The notes: generated from the sequence alone by a model not told the origin. 64,000 nt of DNA from Ruminococcus sp. (GCA_017519415.1 JAFWSI010000012.1:1-64000); one strand, 5' to 3'; shown: positions 29,761 through 37,903, counted from the stretch's first letter. Translations and numbers: made by a program.

Positions 29761-29850
29761 TTAATGTATATAAGCTATTCGTTATGTTATAATCGTCCGG
29801 TTGCGGGGAGCAGAGCTGCGATCTGCGTATCCGCAAGAACATTATAACAT
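29761..29850 (-). repeat. Structured intergenic element, copy 2
   Basis: Read on the minus strand: ATGTTATAAT / ATTATAACAT (29841-29850 as ATTATAACAT on plus, 29784-29793 as ATGTTATAAT), TTGCGG / CCGCAA and GCAGATC / GCTCTGC. The ATAC and TCC internal loops match copy 1. The GCTTATAT tail is also shared. It points towards cls. Confidence 0.7.
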
Positions 29851-29876
29851 ATTTTCTGAAGGAAAGGAAGATTTTT

Positions 29877-30311
29877 TTGAATAATATCAGGCCGTACGAA
29901 AGAAAAGTATTCTACTATGAGACCGACAAAATGAATATCATGCACCATTCAAACTACATTCGCATATTCGAGGAGACCCGCGTCCACTTCATGTGCGAGG
30001 CAGGAATGCCCTTTGAGGAGATAGAAGCCATGGGCATTCTCATGCCTGTCCTTTCCGTGGAATGCAGCTACAAGCGCCCTCTCACCTTTGACGAGTCCTT
30101 TGCAGTCTACCCTAAGATAACAAAGTTCAACGGCACTACCCTTCACCTCTCCTACCGTATCATCAGCCGCAGAACAGGAGAAATATGCGTTGAGGGAAGC
30201 TCCTCCCACTGCTTCACGGATACGGAGCTGAAGCCGCTCCGCACAAGGCAAAGGTATCCCGCGGTATACAGTCTCTTCGCAGACTACCTCGGATACGAGA
30301 TCAAGGACTGA
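29877..30311 (+). CDS. Acyl-CoA thioesterase, hotdog fold (YbgC/4HBT family)
   Basis: 144 aa from TTG 29877, with GGAAAGGAAG upstream. The single hotdog domain has FYYETDKMNIMHHSNYIRIFEE; the Asp in the ETDKM turn and the following HHSNY pair match the catalytic Asp region of 4-hydroxybenzoyl-CoA/YbgC thioesterases. The rest (SVECSYKRPLTFDE, LSYRI, CVEGSSSHCF) fits the beta-sheet. It hydrolyses acyl-CoA or acyl-ACP thioesters; substrate is unknown. It lies before the folate genes, but the spacing (about 85 bp to the HD gene) leaves co-transcription uncertain. Confidence 0.85.
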   Translation: MNNIRPYERKVFYYETDKMNIMHHSNYIRIFEETRVHFMCEAGMPFEEIEAMGILMPVLSVECSYKRPLTFDESFAVYPKITKFNGTTLHLSYRIISRRTGEICVEGSSSHCFTDTELKPLRTRQRYPAVYSLFADYLGYEIKD

Positions 30312-30395
30312 GCTCATGCCCGCCTTGATTTCCTCCGGATTTTGTGATATAATTATCTGACAGAGATTACTGCTTACGGAGGTATCAGCTGCCAA

Positions 30396-30932
30396 ATGAT
30401 AAGAAACAGCAATAATATAGCGGAACAGAGCGGTATCATCGGTGATATGCAGCTCCCGCTGGCAAACAGCATCATACGGAGCAGCCTGTTTCTCAGGGAA
30501 ATGGAAGCTATCCGCGAATATGAGGCAGAGCGCATTTTCTGCCGCCATGATATGGAGCACCTTCTTGCCGTGGCAAGGATAGCCCTTATCATGTGTCTTG
30601 AAAAGGGCATCGAGGCCTCACGCGATCTTATATACTCCGCAGCCCTGCTCCACGATATAGGCCGTGGGGAGCAGTACCGCAGCGGCGTCCCCCACGACAG
30701 AGCGGGAGTGGAAGTCGCAGAACGTATCCTTGACGGTACGGACTGCGATGATGACACAAGACAGGCGATACTCGGCATGATCTGCACCCACCGCAGCGGC
30801 TCTTCGGCAAATACCCCGCTGGAAGCGGTTTTTGCCGCAGCCGACAAAAGATCCCGCCTGTGCTTTGCCTGCAAGGCACAGAAGGAGTGCAACTGGCCTG
30901 CCGAAAAGCGCAATTCCGAACTGGAGGTGTGA
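30396..30932 (+). CDS. HD-domain phosphohydrolase of the folate operon
   Basis: 178 aa, ATG 30396; GGAGGT lies about 13 nt upstream, a long spacing. HD domain about 48-150: RHDMEHLLAVARIA supplies the first His, LLHDIGRGEQ the central HD pair, and HDRAGVEVAERIL and ICTHRSG the remaining ligands. A C-terminal CFACKAQKECNWP segment could bind a metal. It is 4 bp upstream of folP. HD proteins recur beside folE/folP in Clostridia. A role in dephosphorylating dihydroneopterin triphosphate, a step with no fixed gene in many bacteria, is a reasonable but untested inference. Confidence 0.8.
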   Translation: MIRNSNNIAEQSGIIGDMQLPLANSIIRSSLFLREMEAIREYEAERIFCRHDMEHLLAVARIALIMCLEKGIEASRDLIYSAALLHDIGRGEQYRSGVPHDRAGVEVAERILDGTDCDDDTRQAILGMICTHRSGSSANTPLEAVFAAADKRSRLCFACKAQKECNWPAEKRNSELEV

Positions 30933-30935
30933 GCC

Positions 30936-31760
30936 TTGATAATAGGCGGAAAGGATTTTGATACACAGAACAGCTGCTCAATAATGGGCATACTCAATGT
31001 CACTCCCGATTCCTTCTCTGACGGCGGAAAGTACAGCAGTATGGACGCTGCTCTTTTCCATGCCGGGCAAATGATAGCAGACGGAGCCGATATTATCGAT
31101 ATAGGCGGTGAGTCTACCCGCCCGAACTACACTCAGATAACCGACGACGAAGAGATACAGCGTACTGCTCCCGTCATCGAGGCGGTAAAGCAGCGCTTCG
31201 ATGTCCCTGTTTCCGTTGATACCTACAAGCATAAGGTAGCCGCTGCTGCCATAGAGGCGGGAGCGGACATGATAAACGATATATGGGGACTTCAGTACGA
31301 CGACGGCGAAATGGCAAGGCTCATCGCCGACAGCGGTCTTCCCTGCTGTCTCATGCACAACCGCAGAAACGTTTCCTACTCCGTATTCTTTGATGAAATG
31401 ATCTCGGATATGCATAAGGTCATGCTCACCGCACTCAGCGCGGGCATTTCCTCGGATAATATAATTATCGACCCCGGTGTGGGTTTTGCAAAAAGCCTTG
31501 AAAACAACCTGGAAGCCATAGACCGTCTCGACGAATTCGGAAAGCTCCTGGGAGCCCCTGTGCTCCTCGGCACGTCACGGAAATCCGTCATCGGTCTCAC
31601 CCTTGATCTCCCGGCTAAGGAAAGGCTGGAGGGCACCCTTGCCACTACCGTGATAGGAGTGATGAAGGGAGCCGCAATGGTAAGGGTACACGACGTAAAA
31701 GAAAACGCCCGCGCAGTAAAAATGACGCTGGCAGTAATGAAAGGATACAAGCTTGGATAA
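30936..31760 (+). CDS. folP: Dihydropteroate synthase
   Basis: 274 aa from TTG 30936; GGAGGT overlaps the end of the HD gene. TIM-barrel DHPS with all signatures: GILNVTPDSFSDGG, DIIDIGGESTRPN, DVPVSVDTYK, INDIWG, CLMHNRR, DPGVGFAKS, and GTSRKSVIG near the C-terminus. It joins 6-hydroxymethyl-dihydropterin pyrophosphate to p-aminobenzoate; it is the sulfonamide target. It overlaps the next gene by 8 bp, so translation is likely coupled. Confidence 0.97.
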   Translation: MIIGGKDFDTQNSCSIMGILNVTPDSFSDGGKYSSMDAALFHAGQMIADGADIIDIGGESTRPNYTQITDDEEIQRTAPVIEAVKQRFDVPVSVDTYKHKVAAAAIEAGADMINDIWGLQYDDGEMARLIADSGLPCCLMHNRRNVSYSVFFDEMISDMHKVMLTALSAGISSDNIIIDPGVGFAKSLENNLEAIDRLDEFGKLLGAPVLLGTSRKSVIGLTLDLPAKERLEGTLATTVIGVMKGAAMVRVHDVKENARAVKMTLAVMKGYKLG

Positions 31761-32592
31761 GATATATATTGACGAGCTGAAAATATTCGCCCGTCACGGC
31801 GTATTTGAGGACGAGAATATACAGGGACAGAACTTCTATGTGAACGCCGTCCTCTATGTCGATACCGAAAAGGCAGGGCTCCTTGACAGTCTCGGCTGCT
31901 CCGTGGATTACGGCAGCGTCTGTGCCCTTATCGGCAAGGTAATGACAGAAAATATATTCAGCCTTATCGAGACAGCAGCTCAGGCGATAGCTGAGGCTAT
32001 ACTCAGGGAATATCCCCTCGTAAGGCAGACTGACATAGAAGTGCGCAAGCCCGAGGCTCCCATAGATATGGAATTCCGCTCGGTATCGGTAAGGATAAGC
32101 CGCGGCTGGCATACCGCCGTTATAGCTCTCGGCTCAAATATGGGTGACAGTCAGAGCTATATCGACTGCGCCGTCAGCGAGCTGGAAAGCAGCAGGCATA
32201 TCAGGAATATACGCTGCTCGGAGCTTATAGTCACAAAACCCTACGGCTTCACGGATCAGGAGGATTTTCTCAACGGCGCACTCATATGCGAGACCATGCT
32301 GTCCCCTCACGGACTGCTTTCACTTATGCAGTCCATAGAGAACAACGCTCACCGCACCCGCGAGATACACTGGGGACCCCGTACTCTTGACCTTGATCTT
32401 ATATTCTACGATAACGACATTATTGATGATAAGGACCTGACGGTCCCGCACCCCGATATGCAGAACAGGGACTTCGTGCTCAGGCCGCTGGCCCAGATAG
32501 CTCCCTATTACAGACATCCGCTGCTTTCTCTCACTGTAAAGCAGCTTCTTGAAAGGCTTGAAAATGATAAACATAATTGCAGCAGCCGCTAA
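31753..32592 (+). CDS. folBK: Bifunctional dihydroneopterin aldolase / HPPK (FolB-FolK fusion)
   Basis: 279 aa from TTG 31753, overlapping folP. Residues about 1-118 are FolB (KIFARHGVFEDENIQGQNF with the catalytic Glu, VDYGSV, IETAAQAIAE, EVRKPEAPI). Residues about 122-279 are HPPK (AVIALGSNMGDSQSYID, VTKPYGFTDQEDFLNGA, WGPRTLDLDLIFYD, VPHPDMQNRDFVLRPL). The fusion channels two consecutive steps of pterin synthesis. It overlaps the start region of folA. Confidence 0.96.
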   Translation: MDKIYIDELKIFARHGVFEDENIQGQNFYVNAVLYVDTEKAGLLDSLGCSVDYGSVCALIGKVMTENIFSLIETAAQAIAEAILREYPLVRQTDIEVRKPEAPIDMEFRSVSVRISRGWHTAVIALGSNMGDSQSYIDCAVSELESSRHIRNIRCSELIVTKPYGFTDQEDFLNGALICETMLSPHGLLSLMQSIENNAHRTREIHWGPRTLDLDLIFYDNDIIDDKDLTVPHPDMQNRDFVLRPLAQIAPYYRHPLLSLTVKQLLERLENDKHNCSSR

Positions 32593-33067
32593 AAACGGCG
32601 TTATAGGAGCTCACGGCAGGATACCGTGGGATATTCCCGAGGACAGAAAATACTTCAGCAGACTCACCCGCGGAGGTGCAGTCATAATGGGACGCAGGAC
32701 CTATGAGGAAATAGGCTCGCCGCTTCCCGACAGGTATAATATAGTGGTGTCCGCAAGCCGCAGCTTTTCGGGCAGAATGCTCTGCACCGCCCGCGACCTC
32801 AGCGAAGCTGTACAGCTGGCTGAGGAATATATCGCAGAAAATTCTCCCTCGGGAGAGATATTCCTCTGCGGCGGTTCGGGTATATACTCCAAAGGGCTCA
32901 AGCTCGCCGACCGCGTATACCTCACGGAGCTCGACGACGAAATAGAGGGAGATACCTTCTTCCCCGCCATAAGCGAAAAGGAGTTCCGTCTCGTCAGCCG
33001 CAGACGCCGCAAGGATCTCCGGCTCAGCTTCTGCATTTACGAACGCATAAAGCACAATGACAAATAA
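32564..33067 (+). CDS. folA: Dihydrofolate reductase
   Basis: 167 aa from ATG 32564 (GAAAGGC upstream, inside the folBK end); the TTG at 32549 would add five untypical residues. Motifs: MINIIAAAAKNGVIGAHGRIPW, DRKYFSRLTRGGAVIMGRRTYEEIG, ICG-type loop FLCGGSGIYS, LTELDDEIEGDTFFP. It reduces dihydrofolate to tetrahydrofolate with NADPH. Last gene of the folate run, followed by a terminator. folE was not found in the window. Confidence 0.96.
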   Translation: MINIIAAAAKNGVIGAHGRIPWDIPEDRKYFSRLTRGGAVIMGRRTYEEIGSPLPDRYNIVVSASRSFSGRMLCTARDLSEAVQLAEEYIAENSPSGEIFLCGGSGIYSKGLKLADRVYLTELDDEIEGDTFFPAISEKEFRLVSRRRRKDLRLSFCIYERIKHNDK

Positions 33068-33071
33068 CATA

Positions 33072-33104
33072 AAAAGCTCAGAGACACATTGTCTCCGAGC
33101 TTTT
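33072..33104. terminator. Bidirectional terminator between folA and the dockerin gene
   Basis: AAAAGCTC-GAGAC / GTCTC-GAGCTTTT stem with T-runs on both strands between convergent genes. Confidence 0.85.
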
Positions 33105-33108
33105 ATTA

Positions 33109-34227
33109 TTATGACTCAATAACTCCGAGGAGCATACGCTGTATCTCGAGAGCGTCGGACGAAGTAAGTCCGCCGCCGTTGATGTCGGCTACAGCTGCCC
33201 CCCTCTTTGAAAGCCTGTGAGGATCCGTTCCGTAGAGACCGTATTTGTTCGGGTTGGCTATGGACTGCATTATCAGCACCGCGTCCGCCATATCGACGTC
33301 GCCGTCATAGTTTGCGTCGCCTGCCTCGCCTCCGTATTTGAGTATCTCAATATCACCGCAGATTATATAATTCAGCTCACAATTCACTAAGAGCACACCG
33401 CTGATTATATCTCCCTTGTAGTAATTGTAATCTATATTATAACCTACATTCGCGACGGAATCAGCATTGAACGAAAAAACTCCCACGTCCTTGATTATGA
33501 AGTTATTGCCCGGCAAGGCTCCGGTATGCCAGAAGTCTTCGATCTCTGCATTATCTATACCAATGAACCTGCTGTCGCTGTCGGGAGAGTTTATGTATAC
33601 CCTGAAGCTGAATGTATCGGTATCATATACTGTCTTTTTATATTCACTGCCGGCAACACTGAGCTCAGCCATTCCGTAATCCGCACCTATCCTTACCACA
33701 TATGTATCATAGCCGGTAAGTCCGGTAAAATCCTTATCGACAGGCTCTCCGTACAATGTCTCGATCGTGATGTACTCAGGATCAATATCCGTGACCTCCC
33801 ATTCATAATCGGTCCTTACGGATTCGACCCGTCCGAGATTGGAATATCTGTTGGCAAGGTGATAGGCTTTTACAACAAGGCCGCTGAGGTCGAGCTCCTC
33901 CCCCTCGTTATATATCACCTTGGTGGGCTTTGTCTTTATACTTGCAAAGTGGTCAACTCCTGTTCCCCACCTCCATACCTCCTCAACGCTGGTAGTCGTA
34001 GTGGAAACATCTGCCGCAGCGGCAGTCGTGGTGACTGTGGACGGGACAGGCAGTACAGTAGTCATGACAGGAGCAGTATCCTCAGGGGAAGCTTCGCCGT
34101 CTGCACTCACTGTTGTGACTGCTGCTTCAGCGGGCTGATCTGTCTGTGCGCTTGCTGTGATGAACGGCAGGCTGCTCAGGCATATGGCAGCTGACAGAAG
34201 CAATGATATAAGCTTTCCTTTTTTCAT
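33109..34227 (-). CDS. Secreted dockerin protein of unknown function with Ig-like domain
   Basis: 372 aa, ATG 34227 after AAAAGGAGGAAAAAAAT. A signal peptide (about 1-28) and Thr/Ala-rich linker (to about 85) precede a bacterial Ig-like domain (about 92-200; YNEGEELDLSGLVVKAY), which is closely similar to one in the PL11 protein. A beta-rich region (about 205-300) shows no match I recognise. The dockerin (about 302-372: [19 protein letters not shown] and LEIQRMLLG) follows. It contains no identifiable catalytic domain, so it may be a structural or binding subunit of the cellulosome. A -10-like TATAAT lies upstream (about 34271) with a poor -35 box. Confidence 0.8.
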   Translation of the reverse strand: MKKGKLISLLLSAAICLSSLPFITASAQTDQPAEAAVTTVSADGEASPEDTAPVMTTVLPVPSTVTTTAAAADVSTTTTSVEEVWRWGTGVDHFASIKTKPTKVIYNEGEELDLSGLVVKAYHLANRYSNLGRVESVRTDYEWEVTDIDPEYITIETLYGEPVDKDFTGLTGYDTYVVRIGADYGMAELSVAGSEYKKTVYDTDTFSFRVYINSPDSDSRFIGIDNAEIEDFWHTGALPGNNFIIKDVGVFSFNADSVANVGYNIDYNYYKGDIISGVLLVNCELNYIICGDIEILKYGGEAGDANYDGDVDMADAVLIMQSIANPNKYGLYGTDPHRLSKRGAAVADINGGGLTSSDALEIQRMLLGVIES

Positions 34228-34423
34228 ATTTTTTTCCTCCTTTTCAGGGCAGTATAATATCCCTTACATTCATTATACGCTAACAGATATTAAATTTTCT
34301 TGCCTTTCTTCCTAACTTTGTAGACATGCATAATGAGAAGCTGTCTTTTATGGACATATAGCACAATAGGTCAGAGACTTCCCCTTAGGAAAGGCAAAAG
34401 GCTCCCTCCAATGCTATAAGCAG

Positions 34424-34462
34424 GCATAATTTAAGCAACGAGCTTAAATTATGCTGTTTTTT
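34424..34462 (+). terminator. Strong hairpin terminator with no obvious gene
   Basis: Perfect 13-bp stem GCATAATTTAAGC / GCTTAAATTATGC with a 5-nt loop and a TTTTTT run, between divergent genes and upstream of the mannanase promoter. Confidence 0.65.
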
Positions 34463-34488
34463 CTACGTTTTGCCCTATCCATTAACTA

Positions 34489-34517
34489 TTGACACTCCCT
34501 ATAAAAGACGATATAAT
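34489..34517 (+). promoter_or_regulatory. Consensus promoter of the mannanase gene
   Basis: Perfect TTGACA (34489-34494), 17-bp spacer, perfect TATAAT (34512-34517). Confidence 0.85.
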
Positions 34518-34561
34518 TGAAATAAAGAAATACAGGCACATAATTAAAAGGAGGAAAAAAC

Positions 34562-36688
34562 ATGAAAAACAAGCTTAAAAGAACCCTCTCTCTCACTGCT
34601 GCGGGCATAATGGCAGCTGTCCAGTGCAGCACCCCGGCTTTGTCAGGCTCATTCGCGGCAGGTGAAGACGCTGCAACCGCCTTTCCCTACGTTATCGAGG
34701 GTGAGGACATGAAGGACGCGGAGCTGTGGACAGACATCTATAATACGGAGATCCCGGGCTATTCGGGAAAGGGCTTTTTCTACTTCACGGCAAAGCCCGC
34801 TTCCTTTGAGATCACCGTACCCGAGGACGGTATGTACTCCATAGTTGTCCGCGGTGCGCAGATACTCAATCAGGAAGGCAGGCAGCAGGCCGTATCCATA
34901 AACGGAATAAAATACATCACTCAGGCCGCATATTCGGATGAGTGGGTGGATTACGACTTCGGTATGGTACGCATGAACAAGGGCGTAAACACCATAGAGT
35001 TCATCTGTGAATACGGCTACATGGCCATAGACAAGGTCACTGTTGACCATGCGGCATTCCCCGACCTTTCCAAGGCAAGCGGAACCCCTGTTGACAAGGA
35101 CGCTACACCCGAAGCAAAGGCTCTCATGGCTTATCTCAAGAGCGTTTACGGAAAGAATATCCTCTCTGGCCAGCAGGAGATATACGGCGGCGGTCACAGC
35201 ATTCAGACAACTATCCGCTATGACGCGAATGCGGACAAGTGCCTTGACTCCGAAGGTGTGGAGTATGTAATAGATCAGGAGAGCTGGGACAAGACCGAAA
35301 GCGGCGAGAAATTCCCGTGGCACTGTACAGGTCCCGACGGTCAGGTATATACCTACAGCACTCAGAACCGCAATTACACCTATAACGACTACGACTACGA
35401 GGTAAGATACATAAAGGAGCTCACAGGCGAAGAGCCTGCAATACGCGGATTTGACTTCGGAAGCTACTGTCCCTGCTACGCGTGGGACGACGGCGTTGCT
35501 CAGCGCATGATAGACTGGACAAAAAATAAGAACGGTATATGCACAGCTTCATGGCATATAAACGTTCCTAAACAAAAGTCAGATTATACCCTCGGCGAGC
35601 CTCTCGACTTCGGAAAAACCACCTATACCGAAAATACCGACTTCGTTACAAAGAACTGTATGGTAAAGGGCACTATGGAATACGATTACTTCCAGCTCTG
35701 CATGAAGAACCTTGCGGCAGAGATCAAAAAGCTCCAGGACGCAGGAGTACCTCTTATCTTCCGCCCCTTCCATGAGGCGGAAGGCAATCCCAGCAAAACG
35801 AGCGATCCCCTTGACGGCTCCGGCGCATGGTTCTGGTGGGCAAAGGAGGGCGCAGCCGTGTACAATCAGCTGTGGGCGTTCCTTCAGGATACTCTCACAA
35901 ACGAGTACGGTCTCCATAACATCATATGGGAGCAGAACCTCTATGCGTGGTCCGAGAGCTCCGCAAAATGGTACTCCGGCGACGACAGGGTCGATATAGT
36001 CGGCTTCGACAAGTACAACTGCCAGTACAACCGCCACGACGGCAAGCAGCAGGGCGTTCCCAACGAGGACGCTGAGGCAGGTATATTCTACGCTCTCAAC
36101 AAGTGGGTCAACGGCAGTAAAATGGTGTCCATGCCTGAGAACGATACCGTTCCCAGCCTTTCAAATATGACTGTGGAGCATGCTTACTGGCTTTACTTCT
36201 GTCCGTGGTACGATTCCGAACAGGCGGAGTTCCTCCGCGGCAAGGAGTATCAGGACCCCAAGACGCTGACGGAACTTTACAAGAGCGATTTCTGTATAAC
36301 CCTCTCAGAGCTTCCAAAGGATCTGTTTACAAACGGCTCCTCAGAGGTAACCTCTACCACCACCAAGCCGACAGCAACTACGACCACCACTTCAAAGACA
36401 ACGACAGCTTCCACCTCAAAGGCGACAACCACTACCTCCGCACAAAATATACTCTACGGCGACGCAAACTGCGACAAGGGAGTTGATATGGCAGACGCTG
36501 TACTTATAATGCAGTCACTTTCAAATCCGAATAAGTACGGTATAAACGGCAGCGACCCCCACCATATCACCGAACAGGGACGTATCAACGGCGACTGCTG
36601 CGGCACGCCAAACGGTTTAAGCAACAAGGACGCCCAGGCGATACAGATAATGCTTCTCGGCATAACCGAGCTTCCCATAAAGGAATAA
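34562..36688 (+). CDS. GH26 endo-beta-mannanase with N-terminal CBM and dockerin
   Basis: 708 aa, ATG 34562 after AAAAGGAGG. A signal peptide (about 1-32) is followed by a CBM35/CBM6-like beta-sandwich (about 38-160), then the GH26 barrel (about 175-590). Catalytic landmarks: NILSGQQE, the acid/base Glu405 in FRPFHEAEG with FWW after it, and Glu526 in VSMPEND, fitting the nucleophile. A Thr/Ser/Lys-rich linker (about 600-632) precedes a dockerin (about 638-708: [19 protein letters not shown] ... QAIQIMLLGI). Extracellular beta-1,4-mannan hydrolysis on the scaffold. Its dockerin is nearly identical in its first repeat to those of the PL11 and 33109-34227 proteins, so these probably bind the same cohesin. 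Confidence 0.93.
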   Translation: MKNKLKRTLSLTAAGIMAAVQCSTPALSGSFAAGEDAATAFPYVIEGEDMKDAELWTDIYNTEIPGYSGKGFFYFTAKPASFEITVPEDGMYSIVVRGAQILNQEGRQQAVSINGIKYITQAAYSDEWVDYDFGMVRMNKGVNTIEFICEYGYMAIDKVTVDHAAFPDLSKASGTPVDKDATPEAKALMAYLKSVYGKNILSGQQEIYGGGHSIQTTIRYDANADKCLDSEGVEYVIDQESWDKTESGEKFPWHCTGPDGQVYTYSTQNRNYTYNDYDYEVRYIKELTGEEPAIRGFDFGSYCPCYAWDDGVAQRMIDWTKNKNGICTASWHINVPKQKSDYTLGEPLDFGKTTYTENTDFVTKNCMVKGTMEYDYFQLCMKNLAAEIKKLQDAGVPLIFRPFHEAEGNPSKTSDPLDGSGAWFWWAKEGAAVYNQLWAFLQDTLTNEYGLHNIIWEQNLYAWSESSAKWYSGDDRVDIVGFDKYNCQYNRHDGKQQGVPNEDAEAGIFYALNKWVNGSKMVSMPENDTVPSLSNMTVEHAYWLYFCPWYDSEQAEFLRGKEYQDPKTLTELYKSDFCITLSELPKDLFTNGSSEVTSTTTKPTATTTTTSKTTTASTSKATTTTSAQNILYGDANCDKGVDMADAVLIMQSLSNPNKYGINGSDPHHITEQGRINGDCCGTPNGLSNKDAQAIQIMLLGITELPIKE

Positions 36689-36692
36689 ATGA

Positions 36693-36718
36693 AAAAGCAG
36701 CTCATTTGAGCTGCTTTT
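36693..36718 (+). terminator. Terminator of the mannanase gene
   Basis: AAAAGCAGCTC / GAGCTGCTTTT stem with a 4-nt loop. Confidence 0.8.
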
Positions 36719-36743
36719 CCTTATTTCAGAGCTATAGACAATA

Positions 36744-36769
36744 AAAAGCTCCGCATAAAGCGGAGCTTT
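36744..36769 (-). terminator. Terminator of the H1-like gene
   Basis: AAAGCTCCGC / GCGGAGCTTT stem; read on the minus strand it ends in TTTTTAT. Confidence 0.8.
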
Positions 36770-36776
36770 GAAATTC

Positions 36777-37292
36777 TTAGAAAAGATCAAAATCGCCAAA
36801 TGTATTGCCGTTAACAACGTAGTAAACCTTGTTAACCTCAGGCTTTACATAAACATCAACCTTCTTGACGTCCTTTACACCTGAAGCCTTCTTTGCCTTG
36901 GCAACGAGCTGATCTGTGTTCACAGCCGAACCAAGTGCCTGGATCTCTACCTTGATCTCTACGGAAGCTGCAGGCTTCTTGGGAGCAGCAGGCTTCTTTG
37001 CAGCCGGCTTCTTAGCAGCGGGCTTCTTTGCAGCAGTAGCCTTCTTTGCGGGAGCTGCCTTCTTTTCAGCGGGCTTCTTTGCAGGAGCTGCCTTCTTCTC
37101 GGCAGGCTTCTTTGCAGGAGCTGCCTTCTTCTCAGCAGGCTTCTTTGCGGGAGCTGCCTTCTTCTCAGCAGGCTTCTTTGCAGGAGCTGCCTTCTTTTCA
37201 GCGGGTTTCTTTGCAGGAGCAGCCTTCTTCTCCACAGCAGGAGCAGGAGCTGTTTCTGCTACCTTTTTCTCTGCAGTCTTGTTATCTGGCAT
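36777..37292 (-). CDS. Histone-H1-like Lys/Ala/Pro repeat protein with DUF6465 domain
   Basis: 171 aa, ATG 37292 after AAGGAGGATAATATC. Residues about 20-110 are about seven copies of an 11-residue unit (KKPAEKKAAPA), like the basic tails of bacterial H1-like proteins; the DNA repeats with a 33-bp period. Residues about 113-171 are a compact domain (VEIKVEIQALGSAVNTDQLV ... VYYVVNG) matching the DUF6465 family common in Clostridia. A nucleic-acid-binding tail plus a small folded head is suggested. It lies 19 bp downstream of the HU gene and is probably co-transcribed with it, which supports a nucleoid role (inference). Confidence 0.8.
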   Translation of the reverse strand: MPDNKTAEKKVAETAPAPAVEKKAAPAKKPAEKKAAPAKKPAEKKAAPAKKPAEKKAAPAKKPAEKKAAPAKKPAEKKAAPAKKATAAKKPAAKKPAAKKPAAPKKPAASVEIKVEIQALGSAVNTDQLVAKAKKASGVKDVKKVDVYVKPEVNKVYYVVNGNTFGDFDLF

Positions 37293-37311
37293 GATATTAT
37301 CCTCCTTAGAA

Positions 37312-37587
37312 TTACTTGTTTACAGCGTTCTTGAGTGCCTGGCCAGCCTTGAAAGCGGGTGCCTTTGATGCAGGAGCAGTCATCTTCTTCTTTGTCTGAG
37401 GGTTGATTACCTGCTTAGCCTTACGATCACGAACCTCAAAAGTACCAAAGCCAACGATGGAAACCTTCTCACCGCCTGCAAGGGTCTCTGTGATAGTTGA
37501 GATGATTGCGTTTACAGCTGTCTCTGCATTCTTCTTTGTGAAGTCAGCCTTCTCAGCAACTGCACTGATTAATTCGGTCTTTGTCAT
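37312..37587 (-). CDS. hup: DNA-binding protein HU
   Basis: 91 aa, ATG 37587 after GGAGGATAATCACT. Full HU/IHF fold: MTKTELISAVAEKADFTKK start, GEKVSIVGFGTFEVRDRKAK (the HU signature) and the DNA-wrapping arm NPQTKKKMTAPASKAPAFK with the intercalating-Pro region replaced by APASKAPAF. It bends and compacts DNA. The promoter at 37624-37652 is near consensus. Confidence 0.97.
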   Translation of the reverse strand: MTKTELISAVAEKADFTKKNAETAVNAIISTITETLAGGEKVSIVGFGTFEVRDRKAKQVINPQTKKKMTAPASKAPAFKAGQALKNAVNK

Positions 37588-37623
37588 AGTGATTATCCTC
37601 CATAAATAAGATTTTATAATTGA

Positions 37624-37652
37624 ATTATATACCCTTTATTCCATTTTGTCAA
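37624..37652 (-). promoter_or_regulatory. Consensus promoter of the HU gene
   Basis: Minus strand perfect TTGACA (37647-37652), 17-bp spacer, perfect TATAAT (37624-37629). Confidence 0.9.
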
Positions 37653-37841
37653 GACAATCCCGAAAAAATGACATTTCGCCCTATATTTAGCGATTCGCAC
37701 CCTGTTTTTTATTCAAAACAGCGATAGAATTTCCCTATTCTGCGTTAACAGCTTTTTTCAGCGGCAGCAAACGATTTACTATTTGTATATTATCACCGTT
37801 TTATTCCGAAATATAAAGGAAAACCCCGCCTTGAAATCTGA

Positions 37842-37884
37842 TAAAAAATGTACTGCGGGAACAGCTTTCACACCGTCCCCGCAG
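37842..37884 (-). terminator. Probable terminator of clpB
   Basis: CTGCGGG / CCCGCAG arms (37853-37859 with 37878-37884) and a TTTTTT run on the minus strand 4 nt after the stem. The rest of the 37,588-37,903 intergenic region shows nothing beyond the HU promoter. Confidence 0.6.
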
Positions 37885-37903
37885 AATGCTTCTTCATTGT
37901 TTT

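Noticed and set aside
37020-37240. 33-bp tandem repeat as a CRISPR-like array
   Set aside because: Contiguous in-frame coding repeat (Lys/Ala/Pro) with no unique spacers.
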